Assembly (NCBI RefSeq): GCF_001457775.1
Contig: NZ_CYSG01000004.1
Location: 267,769 to 331,768 of the forward strand
Origin: Phaeobacter sp. CECT 5382
Lineage (GTDB): Bacteria > Pseudomonadota > Alphaproteobacteria > Rhodobacterales > Rhodobacteraceae
DNA: 64,000 nt
Reading direction: 5' to 3'
Shown here: positions 56,716 through 64,000 of the stretch, piece after piece
How positions within the stretch are numbered: position 1 is the stretch's first letter
How the letters are laid out: each line of letters starts with the position of its first letter
Made by a program: the position numbers and the translations under genes
Notes under the pieces: generated by a model
The model's input: only the letters and a program-made list of their open reading frames with translations
What the model was told of the DNA's origin: nothing
Databases searched by the model: none

Positions 56716-57486
56716 ATGGCAACCTTCGGCGTGATACTCAAGGAATGGCGGGCACTGCGCCGGATGAGCCAGCTGGACCTAGGGCTAGGTGCCGAGGTCT
56801 CCGCCCGCCATATCTCTTTCTTGGAAACGGGGCGATCTCGTCCCAGTCGTGACATGGTACTGCGCCTGGCAGAGGCGCTGCACATGCCGCTCAGCGCCCG
56901 CAACCAACTATTAGCGGCGGTCGGGCTGGTTGCGGCTCATGGGGTGAAAGGTCTGTCCGAGGCCGAACGGGCGCCTCTGCAGCAGGCCGTCGACTGGATC
57001 CTGCAAAACCATTCGCCCTATCCGGGGATGGCCCTGGATCGGCATTGGCGGCTTGTTGCCTGCAACTCACCGGCCCGGATAATGCTTCAAGCCAGTGGCG
57101 TTCATTCAGGCGATAGTCTGATAGAGGCGCTCCTTGGCAATGAGCTCCTGCGCCACTCTCTGGTCAATTTGGAAGAGGTCGAAGCCCTGAGCCTTTTGCG
57201 GCTGCGGACCGAACTGGCGCATTTTGGTCGCGATCCTTTGCTCGAAAGCGCTGTCGAACGGCTTCAAATGAACATCGCAGGCCATAAAACCGCGTCACTT
57301 CAGAAATTGCCAGCGATCATTCCCGCAGTCTACCGCATCAATGGGCAGGAGTTGTCTCTTTTCTCAACCCTGTCGCAATTCGCCTCGACCGGCGATATTG
57401 CCATGTCAGAACTGAAGGTCGAAATGATGTTCCCGGCAGATGAACGGACAAAAGAGGCTTTGCTTTCGCTCTTTGTCACGGCCTGA
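56716..57486 (+). CDS. XRE-family regulator with MmyB-like ligand-binding domain
   Basis: A 256-residue transcription factor. N-terminal HTH (LKEWRALRRMSQLDLGLGAEVSARHISFLETGRSRPSRDMVLRLAEAL), then the MmyB-like C-terminal domain (WILQNHSPYPGMALDRHWRLVACNSPARIML ... FFPADE-like MMFPADERTKEAL), a PAS-like fold thought to bind a small, possibly fatty-acid-like, ligand. Start ATG at 56716 (with GTG at 56713 also in frame), GGGAG 7 nt upstream. It is divergent from a membrane protein, with an operator-like palindrome between. The ligand is unknown. Confidence 0.9.
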   Translation: MATFGVILKEWRALRRMSQLDLGLGAEVSARHISFLETGRSRPSRDMVLRLAEALHMPLSARNQLLAAVGLVAAHGVKGLSEAERAPLQQAVDWILQNHSPYPGMALDRHWRLVACNSPARIMLQASGVHSGDSLIEALLGNELLRHSLVNLEEVEALSLLRLRTELAHFGRDPLLESAVERLQMNIAGHKTASLQKLPAIIPAVYRINGQELSLFSTLSQFASTGDIAMSELKVEMMFPADERTKEALLSLFVTA

Positions 57487-57507
57487 TGTCGCGTATGTTC
57501 TGTGCCG

Positions 57508-59091
57508 TCAACTCATGTAAGTGTCCAGCAGGACGGTCTCGAAATGGCGTAGGGACAGCCGGGCGGCAGCACCATAGCCCGTGCCCGTCATTGGGCAGAG
57601 TTCGGGAAACAGCGCAAAAAGTTCGGCCTGGGTTTCGGCATCAAAACCACGGGTCGTCTCGGGGCCAGGATGGTAGCTTTCGCTCAGCGCGCCATTGGAC
57701 CACAGGATTTCGTGCTGATCGAATAGCAGGTGGAAATATTCAACTGTTTCAAAGCTGTGATCAGGGCGAATGCTGCTGTCGTTGACCAGATCTTTGGCCT
57801 TGGCCAGCACTTCGGATTCACCAAACAGAAGTTCGGCAAACTGTCCGGTCACCAGCATACGATGGTTCGGAGAGACCCAGAGGTCCTGTTCGCACCCGTA
57901 TTGGCCCTTTTTAAACCTGATAGGCGCCGTGGTCTCGGACACAGTCACATGGCTGTGTCCGATCCAGCGCAGAGGCTGTAATCCATGGTCATAGGTTTCA
58001 ACCAGCATGCCTGGGCGCAGGTCTTCGATGGGCAAGGGGCCGTCTTCGGTCACAATCAGGGTGCCGCGCAGAAAACAGGGCTGCGCCTGGGTGATTTCAA
58101 CCAGGGCAGTGTCACTGTCGCCCAGATCATTTTCGACCGTATAGTTGAAATAGACGGTTTCGGCATCGCCATCAGCAACCACTTCCAGCGTGCCATCGGC
58201 ATTCAGGGTGATCTGCTGGCCAGAGCTGAGGGTGACAGTATCGCCTGCCGTGACTGCCACATCGTTGATATGGGTAATCGTCAGGGTGCCGCCTGCTGTG
58301 GCTGCGTCATTGTCCAGCACATCCAGCATACGTGTAGCTGCCAGCGGCATGGTCAGACTGTCATCCTGCGCCACAAAGGCGGATTGAACTGATCCCCCGG
58401 CTATGAGGAGGTTGGTATCGTAGCTGCTGTCGGCAACATCTGCGACACCGACTTTGATCGAATTCACCGCGCCTGCATTTACCGGAGCGGTAAAAGTGAG
58501 CGTGATGGTGAACCCGTCCATCTCGGTGTTGAACTGGTCGCTGGTATTGTCGACATAGATATTCTGAGTGTCACTCTGGTTGATATTGCCGATCGAGGCA
58601 GAGCCATCGCCGATCGTCACTTGGGCCTGCACGCCGTTGACCCAAACGCCGACGACATCGTTATACTGCGACGAGGCAAATTCGGGGTACTCTTCTGAGG
58701 ACAGTACAAAGTCGAGGGTCAGAACATCACCATCAGGGATGAAGTCGATTTCGAGAAAGGCGGCGTCATAGGTGGCCGAACCCGCGATGGCGTTGAAATC
58801 ACTGTCGCCATTCACGCCGCTGGTATTGGTGCTGGTATTGCCCGAAGTGTTTGTATTCGTGGTGCCGCTATTGTTGGTGAAATCTACGACGTCGCCGGTC
58901 GACAGAATGACGCCATTGTCTGCGGGGGCAACGCCTGCAACGGTGGTATCGGCCCCGGTATAAATCCCAGATGAGTCCACATCACCGGTATAGCTGGCGC
59001 TGACCACGGTGGTTCCGTCGCCAAAGATCTCGTTGGCCATCTGCGTGGCCGTGGCGGATGTGTTGATATCGAGTTCTGTTGCCGTAGCCAT
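57508..59091 (-). CDS. Choice-of-anchor L and Hint domain secreted protein
   Basis: A 527-residue acidic protein without a classical signal peptide. Residues about 10-230 form a choice-of-anchor L domain (VVSASYTGDVDSSGIYTG, NNGVILSTGDVV-like DNGVILSTGDVVDFTNNSG, LSSEEYPEFASSQYNDVVGVWVNG). Residues 250-335 are a cadherin-like segment (LDVLDNDAATAGGTLTITHINDV). The C-terminal 180 residues are a Hint/intein-like domain beginning CFLRGTLIVTEDGPLPIEDLRPGMLVETYD and containing LWVSPNHRMLV. Such Rhodobacteraceae proteins are usually exported by type I systems. Self-cleavage is suggested by the Cys and the His, not shown. Confidence 0.9.
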   Translation of the reverse strand: MATATELDINTSATATQMANEIFGDGTTVVSASYTGDVDSSGIYTGADTTVAGVAPADNGVILSTGDVVDFTNNSGTTNTNTSGNTSTNTSGVNGDSDFNAIAGSATYDAAFLEIDFIPDGDVLTLDFVLSSEEYPEFASSQYNDVVGVWVNGVQAQVTIGDGSASIGNINQSDTQNIYVDNTSDQFNTEMDGFTITLTFTAPVNAGAVNSIKVGVADVADSSYDTNLLIAGGSVQSAFVAQDDSLTMPLAATRMLDVLDNDAATAGGTLTITHINDVAVTAGDTVTLSSGQQITLNADGTLEVVADGDAETVYFNYTVENDLGDSDTALVEITQAQPCFLRGTLIVTEDGPLPIEDLRPGMLVETYDHGLQPLRWIGHSHVTVSETTAPIRFKKGQYGCEQDLWVSPNHRMLVTGQFAELLFGESEVLAKAKDLVNDSSIRPDHSFETVEYFHLLFDQHEILWSNGALSESYHPGPETTRGFDAETQAELFALFPELCPMTGTGYGAAARLSLRHFETVLLDTYMS

Positions 59092-59380
59092 GATTAAACC
59101 TGCACTCTGTCCAAGGCCGCTCGACTTTGGCGGCTTATCTGCAGGTTTCGCTTTGAACTTGGACTGAAATGTGGTGCTGCGGTGCCGATTTCCTGAATTT
59201 TAATCAAATTTAACAAAAGCTGAAGAAATGGGGCGATTAGTTCAGGCGGACCCGTCAGGTGGAACAAGTCAGACAGGGCATAGCAGCAAGCCTGTCCCAG
59301 TCAGCGCTGGCCAGACGCGTTTTGATGCGTCGTTCGGCCTAAGTTGTATCTTGTTCGGGCGGGCAACAGCATGTTGCATG
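59092..59380. other. Intergenic region upstream of the Hint protein
   Basis: No ORF here looks real. It holds the promoter region of the Hint-domain gene (minus strand). TTAA-N6-TTAA at 59200-59213 is one base short of a CtrA-type box. Confidence 0.4.
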
Positions 59381-59436
59381 GAAAACAGCCCGGTTTGAGC
59401 GGGTCTCTTAGGGGCAAGAGACGGCTCAAACCGGGC
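59381..59436 (-). terminator. Long-stem terminator of the valine-degradation operon
   Basis: AGCCCGGTTTGAGC (about 59387-59400) pairs with GCTCAAACCGGGCT (about 59423-59436), with an inner GTCTCT/AGAGAC stem. On the minus strand TTTT follows. It lies about 25 nt after the last gene stop. Confidence 0.82.
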
Positions 59437-59459
59437 TGGTCACTTTCATTGTGGCAGGG

Positions 59460-60332
59460 TTAGCTGCGCGAACGTTTCTCAAAACGGGGCAACATGGCCG
59501 AGAAATCCATACCAGTGCCGCCTTCGTTTTCGACAAACTGGGTATAAAGTGCCTGAGCCAGCTCCCCCATCGGTGTGTCTGCGTCAGCGCTTTGCGCGGC
59601 CTGTTGGCTGAGACGCAGATCTTTCAGCATCAATTCAGCGGCAAAGCCGGGTTTGTAGTCATTGTCTGCGGGAGACTGCGGGCCAACACCGGGGGCAGGG
59701 CAATAGGCATTCATCGTCCAGGAATAGCCTGAAGAGGTCGAAACCACGTCGAACATCTTCTGGCGGTCCAGCCCCAGTTTATCTGCCAGCGCAAAGGCCT
59801 CGCAGGTGGCAACCATGGTGACGCCCAGGATCATGTTGTTACAGATCTTGGCCGCCTGACCGGCGCCTGCATCTCCACAATGTACCGCCTTTTGACCCAT
59901 GATGGCGAACAGCGGCTCTGCCTTGGCAAAGGCATCTGCGCTGCCACCGGCCATAAAGGTTAGCGTGCCACCGGAAGCCCCGCCAACGCCACCAGACACA
60001 GGCGCGTCGACAAACAAAAGATCGGCGGTGGCAGCCTGTTCTGCAACGGCACGGGCAGAATCCACATCAACGGTGGAGCAATCAACCAAGGCGGCCCCTG
60101 CTGTCATCGCGGGCAGAACCTCATTGGCGACGGCGCGTAGGATCTGGCCGTTGGGCAGCATGGTAATGACCACATCCGCGCCTTTGGCGGCTTCGGCGCC
60201 GGATGCAGCCATGGCGACACCCTCGATGGTGACATCCGCCATATCAAACCCGGTGACCTGATGGCCTGCCTTGGCCAGATTGGCGGCCATCGGCCCACCC
60301 ATATTGCCCAGACCAATAAATCCGATTTTCAT
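59460..60332 (-). CDS. mmsB: 3-hydroxyisobutyrate dehydrogenase
   Basis: NAD-dependent oxidation of 3-hydroxyisobutyrate to methylmalonate semialdehyde in valine breakdown. The 290 residues show the Rossmann motif GLGNMGGPMAANLAKAG (7-23), the substrate motif DAPVSGGVGGASGGTLTFM and the catalytic Lys162 in GAGQAAKICNNM. The start MKIGFIGLGNMG is standard. The 3-nt gap to the upstream hydrolase gene puts it in the same operon. Confidence 0.96.
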   Translation of the reverse strand: MKIGFIGLGNMGGPMAANLAKAGHQVTGFDMADVTIEGVAMAASGAEAAKGADVVITMLPNGQILRAVANEVLPAMTAGAALVDCSTVDVDSARAVAEQAATADLLFVDAPVSGGVGGASGGTLTFMAGGSADAFAKAEPLFAIMGQKAVHCGDAGAGQAAKICNNMILGVTMVATCEAFALADKLGLDRQKMFDVVSTSSGYSWTMNAYCPAPGVGPQSPADNDYKPGFAAELMLKDLRLSQQAAQSADADTPMGELAQALYTQFVENEGGTGMDFSAMLPRFEKRSRS

Positions 60333-60335
60333 GCC

Positions 60336-61376
60336 TTACTCCTCCTCAAAGTCCAGTGCATCTGCACCCAGCGGCATCAGCATTTGGCTGACGGCCGTAG
60401 CAGGCACATTTCCATTCGCATATTGCCACTTGGGCTGGCGGTCCTTGTCAATGATCTGGGCCCGAATACCTTCGAGAAAATCACCCTTTTCCATCGACCG
60501 GAACGTATAGCGGTATTCGTGATCCAAGGCTTTGCGAATGCCCAGATTGCTGCCGCGCAGCCGGTGCAGCAGTTCCACCGTGCAGGCCATGGCCAGAGGC
60601 GCGTTGCGCTGGAGCGGTTTCAGCGCTGCCGTCGCAAGTTCGCTGTCGTCTGCCTTGAGCACAGTCAGGATGTCGCCGAGTGTCTCGCCTGCAAAACAAC
60701 GGTCGATATCCGCTTGTTGGCCTTCCAGGGTGCCCGCTGGTGCTTTTCGTGCAGCGACCTCCAGAATGGACGGATCGCCATCGCGTTGCAGCCCAGCGAT
60801 CAGCACGGGCCAGAAGCTTTCAGGAATGTAGAAATCAGCAAAACCTGCATAGATGGCATCTGCCGCCTTCATGCGACCGGCCGTGGTGCCAAGGTATTCA
60901 CCCAGACGTCCCGGAGCCAGTGCCAGCATCAGGGTGCCGCCCACATCGGGAATGAGGCCGATGCCACATTCAGGCATGGCGATCTGGCTGCTGTCGCCAA
61001 CCACGCGATGGGTGCCATGACAGCCAATGCCAACGCCGCCACCCATGGTGAACCCCTGTAGGAAGCTGACAACCGGCTTTGGGTATTCAAAGATAATCGC
61101 GTTCAGGCGGTATTCATCGCGCCAGAACTTCTGCCCGTAGGCGTAGTCGCCTTTGGTGCCGGTCTCATAAAGTTCGGCAATGTCGCCGCCGGCACAAAAA
61201 GCCTTGTCGCCCTCGGCATCGATCACCACCAGTTTGACCGCGTCATCTGTGGCCCAGGCGCGCATGGCGGCGTCAATCGCCATGCACATGTCATAGGACA
61301 GCGCGTTCAGGGCTTTGCCGCGGGTGAGGGTGATGCGACCGGCCTGACCGATCACACGGATATTGATATCACTCAT
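60336..61376 (-). CDS. Enoyl-CoA hydratase/isomerase family protein, probable 3-hydroxyisobutyryl-CoA hydrolase
   Basis: A 346-residue crotonase-fold protein with GDKAFCAGGDIAELYETG, the oxyanion segment FLQGFTMGGGVGIGCHGTHR and the ECGIGLIPDVGGT motif. The length of about 345 with a long C-terminal extension (FAGETLGDILTVLKADD, LRGSNLGIRKALDHEYRYTFRSMEKGDFLEGIRAQIIDKDRQPKW) marks the 3-hydroxyisobutyryl-CoA hydrolase subgroup rather than a simple hydratase. Neighbours are isobutyryl-CoA dehydrogenase and mmsB, which fits valine catabolism. Confidence 0.9.
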   Translation of the reverse strand: MSDINIRVIGQAGRITLTRGKALNALSYDMCMAIDAAMRAWATDDAVKLVVIDAEGDKAFCAGGDIAELYETGTKGDYAYGQKFWRDEYRLNAIIFEYPKPVVSFLQGFTMGGGVGIGCHGTHRVVGDSSQIAMPECGIGLIPDVGGTLMLALAPGRLGEYLGTTAGRMKAADAIYAGFADFYIPESFWPVLIAGLQRDGDPSILEVAARKAPAGTLEGQQADIDRCFAGETLGDILTVLKADDSELATAALKPLQRNAPLAMACTVELLHRLRGSNLGIRKALDHEYRYTFRSMEKGDFLEGIRAQIIDKDRQPKWQYANGNVPATAVSQMLMPLGADALDFEEE

Positions 61377-61466
61377 GTTGTCCTCGCTGTCAGCCTGTGC
61401 ACCTGCGCCGGTTTCACAGCGCAGGTGTAGCAGGGCTATCGGTCAGAATAGGCGGTGGTCTCGCGA

Positions 61467-62612
61467 TCAGGCATTTTCTGCCAGCAAATGACGCGCGACA
61501 ATCACTCGCATGATCTCGTTGGTGCCTTCGAGGATCTGATGCACGCGCAGGTCACGCACCAGTTTTTCGATACCATAGTCCGCCAGGTAGCCGTAGCCGC
61601 CATGCAGTTGCAGGCACTGATCAACGACTTTGGAGCCTGCTTCTGTGACGAATTTCTTGGCCATGGCGCAATGCTTGCTGGCGTCGGGTGCCCCCTGATC
61701 CAGCTTCCAAGCCGCCTGACGCAGGAACACACGGGCGGCTTGCAGCTCAATCTCCATATCGGCGAGGCGGAACTGTAGCCCCTGGAACTGGTCGATGCTT
61801 TTGCCGAATGCCTTGCGTTCCGACATGTACTGCAGGGTCAGGTTCAGCGCCGTCTGGGCGGCCCCAAGTGAACAGGACGAAATATTCAGACGCCCGCCAT
61901 CCAGGCCCATCATGGCGTATTTGAAGCCTTTGCCCTCTTCGCCTACCAGATTGTTGGCCGGGATTTTGCAGTCATCAAACTGTACTTGTGCTGTTGGTTG
62001 GCTTTTCCAACCCATTTTTTCTTCGAGCCCACCAAAGGACAGCCCGGCTGTGCCGTCTTCGACATAAACGGTGGAAATACCTTTGGGGCCATCTTCGCCG
62101 GTGCGCACCATACAGACATAGGCGTCCGAATAGCCACCGCCCGAGATAAAGGCCTTGTTGCCGTTCAGGGTGTAGCCCTCATTGGTTTTCTCGGCGCGGG
62201 TCTTCAGTGCGGCGGCATCAGAGCCAGAGCCCGGCTCGGTCAGGGCGTAGCTCAACACGGTATTGAGCGACAAGACATCCGGCATGATGCGGGCTTTCAT
62301 CTCGTCGCTGGCAAAGCTGTCGAGCATCTTGGCGCACATGTTGTGGATCGACAGGAATGCCGCCACGGAGGGGCAGGCCATCGACAGGGCCTCGAACACC
62401 AATGTGGCATCCAGACGTGACAGGGCCGAACCGCCACCTTCTTCGCTGACATAAAGACCGCCAAAGCCCAACTCGCCCACGCGGGGCCACAGCTCTTTTG
62501 GGATGGTGCCTTCGGATTCCCACTGGCGTGCAAAAGGCGCAATGTTTTCCTGGCCAAATGCATGAGCCATATCAAAAATCGCGGTTTGTTCCTCGGTCAA
62601 AGCGAAATCCAC
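61467..62612 (-). CDS. Isobutyryl-CoA dehydrogenase-like acyl-CoA dehydrogenase
   Basis: A 381-residue flavoprotein oxidising a branched acyl-CoA in the valine pathway. The family signatures are SYALTEPGSGSDAAALKTRA, the catalytic Glu near residue 362 in HQILEGTNEIMRVI, and the FAD-binding QLHGGYGYLADYGIEKLVRD. The start MDFALTEEQTAIFDMAHAFG is typical. It is the first gene of the operon followed by the hydrolase and mmsB. Substrate preference is inferred from context. Confidence 0.9.
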   Translation of the reverse strand: MDFALTEEQTAIFDMAHAFGQENIAPFARQWESEGTIPKELWPRVGELGFGGLYVSEEGGGSALSRLDATLVFEALSMACPSVAAFLSIHNMCAKMLDSFASDEMKARIMPDVLSLNTVLSYALTEPGSGSDAAALKTRAEKTNEGYTLNGNKAFISGGGYSDAYVCMVRTGEDGPKGISTVYVEDGTAGLSFGGLEEKMGWKSQPTAQVQFDDCKIPANNLVGEEGKGFKYAMMGLDGGRLNISSCSLGAAQTALNLTLQYMSERKAFGKSIDQFQGLQFRLADMEIELQAARVFLRQAAWKLDQGAPDASKHCAMAKKFVTEAGSKVVDQCLQLHGGYGYLADYGIEKLVRDLRVHQILEGTNEIMRVIVARHLLAENA

Positions 62613-63446
62613 GTCGTGTCCTCCCTGGCGCGGTGTGAATTGAACAGTTGTTTATTTAATAGCCGGATCATGCTCCAAGAGCAACCGGGCGCGCTTGCAA
62701 AGCGGTGCTGCACAAATTCAATGTAGTGGGGCACTTCGTTTTGCAGTGCGGGACACTTCCCGTTGCAGCAAAATTTTCTAGACGAACGCCCTGTTTTATA
62801 TGTCAGAACTGGACCCGAGGCCACCCACCATTGGTGCCTATTTCGAGGTGAGTTTGGGACACTTCGCATTGCAGTACTGGACACTTCCCATTTCAAAATC
62901 GGTTATAGCGCATCCCGACCCGTTTAAAATGTCCAGCTGCGGCTGTCTTTAAAGGTCGTTTAAAGGGGGTTTAAACTGCTCGGAGCCGAGCTCTTAGGGT
63001 ACGCCCTTCAATTTTTCCCAACTTTTGGGTCGTAGCATTGCCCTCAGAACTGCGCCGACCTCCGGCAGGAAAGAGCGCTACATGGCCGCCCCTCCATTGT
63101 TTGGATCAAGGACTTCCAACTTACACAGAACGCGGGCGGCGCGCTCCCGGTCAGGATTCAAAATGGGCATTGCTATGCTACTTTGGTCGGGCTCGCGACG
63201 AGTGTCGGCAACTCAGTCCCAAATGGCGCTAGCGGCTGCTGTCAGCCCAAAGCGGACCCAAGGCCCTTGGCGCGAATGTACGATAGCGGACCTTTGTCAC
63301 GCGGGTTGCGAAGGGGGAGAATTCGGGCTTAGTGGCTTGGTATGCGAAACGCCGATAACCATGCTGCAACACGTGCCACTACGACACTTTGTGCCAGAAT
63401 CGGTCCTGCCGCCCCACCGCACTTTCACTGACCCAATAGGCGCTCG
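62613..63446. other. Rearranged, gene-poor region
   Basis: This stretch of about 830 bases has no convincing gene. It carries a repeat pair of the ACACTTC type, a cluster of four TTTAAA hexamers (62924-62975) and an open plus-strand frame (63025-63513) that lacks family features and runs into the amidase fragment. Composition differs from the neighbouring operons. It looks like a scar of past transposition. Confidence 0.45.
62728..62899. repeat. Direct repeat pair with ACACTTC motifs
   Basis: Two related copies of about 44 bp in the same orientation (62728-62773 and 62856-62899), 128 bp apart. Each holds GGGNCACTTCG ... TTGCAGT ... GGACACTTCCC. Resembles binding sites at the end of a transposable element, but no transposase is adjacent. 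Confidence 0.6.
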
Positions 63447-63910
63447 TCACAAATTGGCGATCGAGTTCGGCGCCCACTTGTCTTTCCACGGTCGTGCGGC
63501 TTCCAGTTCATAGGCGAGTTCAAGCAACATGGGTTCTTGGCCATATTTGGCAAAGAAATGGCTGCCAATCGGCAAGCCTCCTTTGCTCCAGGCAAGTGGT
63601 ACCGACATCCCAGGCAACCCGAACACATTCATTGGCGAGGTGAAGCTGACGAAGTCGAAGACCCGGCGGTGCATGACGTCCCAATCTTTGCTTTGATCAA
63701 AGAGGAAACCGGTTTGGGGCGGTGGTGCATAGGCCACCGGCGTCAAGACGACGTCAAATGGTGTCATCCAACTGTCGAATTTCTGTGCCATGGTCGCAAA
63801 ATAGGTCTCAGCGGATTCCAGATCCCCAGCGCTGAGGCCTTCCGCTTTGTTCCCGAAATCGATGGTGAAGCGATTCATCAGTCCGGTTTCTTCAACCGGT
63901 TTCCCGGTGA
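63447..63910 (-). pseudogene. Amidase, C-terminal fragment disrupted at its 5' end
   Basis: About 155 codons of an amidase-signature-family enzyme (GatA-like hydrolase). The visible part runs from LTGKPVEETGLMNRF through FDVVLTPVAYAPPPQTG and FTSPMNVFGLPGMSVPLAWSKGGLPIGSHFFAKYG to AARPWKDKW. The N-terminal part with the catalytic Ser-Ser-Lys triad (about 300 residues) is missing, and the sequence upstream passes into IS-like DNA. The first codons of the open frame (MQQ) come from the insertion sequence end, not from the amidase. It is a pseudogene. Confidence 0.82.
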
Positions 63911-64000
63911 GGCTTTGTTGCACAAATCGGTTTCTGAGGGGACTTCCCCTTTCCCCGGACGGAATTATCCTACGGGCTCGGTAACGGGTATGCCAAGAGC
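63911..64000. mobile_element. Probable IS5-family insertion sequence, left end, partial
   Basis: GGCTTTGTTGCACAAATCGG begins exactly where the amidase homology stops. It closely resembles the terminal inverted repeat of many IS5-family elements. The rest lies outside the window, so the transposase and the second inverted repeat cannot be seen. Confidence 0.65.

Noticed and set aside
59200..59213. TTAA-N6-TTAA resembling a CtrA box
   Set aside because: Spacer is 6 instead of 7 bases, so it does not fit the CtrA site.
62924..62975. Four TTTAAA hexamers in 50 bp as a possible origin or operator array
   Set aside because: Spacing is irregular and no replication or partition gene is near.
63025..63513. 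162-codon plus-strand ORF in the rearranged region
   Set aside because: Composition is Arg/Ser-rich and patternless, it runs into the amidase fragment on the opposite strand, and it has no ribosome binding site.

Overview
The window is a chromosomal segment of an alphaproteobacterium of the family Rhodobacteraceae, most likely the Roseobacter group. The evidence is a GC-rich genome with strongly biased third positions, a complete Rhodobacter-type gene transfer agent (GTA) cluster, a pyruvate dehydrogenase E1-beta subunit with its own lipoyl domain, a valine-degradation operon, and alphaproteobacterial control sites (LexA box GTTC-N7-GTTC, CtrA-type TTAA-N7-TTAA). The species cannot be named from the sequence alone.

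Layout. 1-1140: the 3' end of a DUF2975-like membrane protein with a small HTH regulator, then a lipoprotein. 1312-2548 (minus): ribosomal operon rpsF-rpsR-rplI. 2960-6104: a small membrane protein behind a CtrA-type box, a periplasmic YceI protein, and convergent to it a cytochrome b561-YceI fusion. 6349-12355: the fatty-acid block fabD, fabG, acpP, a divergent HisA-like TIM barrel, fabF and mltG. 12633-27420: the GTA structural cluster in canonical order (TerS-like, TerL, portal, g3.5, protease, capsid, connector and adaptor proteins, tail tube, tape measure, baseplate/hub proteins, NlpC/P60 peptidase, 1333-residue TIM-barrel tail protein), all on the plus strand with many 1-8 nt overlaps. 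27557-28375: cysE.

28602-30197: a glycosyltransferase-methyltransferase fusion. 30464-34164 (minus): pdhA-pdhB-pdhC. 34397: an FtsB-like divisome protein with a CtrA-type box upstream. 35022-37404: pgk and two tandem cyclophilins, one cytoplasmic and one exported. 37587-38107: a probably frameshifted unknown gene. 38439-40305: a bactofilin overlapping a LytM peptidase (envelope-shape pair). 40623-46950: ferritin-like DUF455 protein, bcp, an AsmA-like giant, and queA. 47145-52950: two MFS transporters, a DUF924 protein, a small membrane-anchored protein and lpd. 53199-56057: uvrA with an SOS box. 56146-59091: a membrane protein divergent from an XRE regulator, then a choice-of-anchor/Hint secreted protein. 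59460-62612 (minus): isobutyryl-CoA dehydrogenase, 3-hydroxyisobutyryl-CoA hydrolase and 3-hydroxyisobutyrate dehydrogenase, consecutive steps of valine degradation. 62613-64000: gene-poor and rearranged, with an ACACTTC repeat pair, an amidase gene cut off at its 5' end and what looks like an IS5-type insertion sequence running out of the window.

The most interesting regulatory observation is a shared palindromic operator (TAGTTTA-N4-TAAACTA type) 28 bp upstream of pdhA and, in slightly degenerate form, 32 bp upstream of the unlinked lpd gene. It would co-regulate all subunits of the pyruvate dehydrogenase complex. No tRNA, rRNA or CRISPR array was seen.
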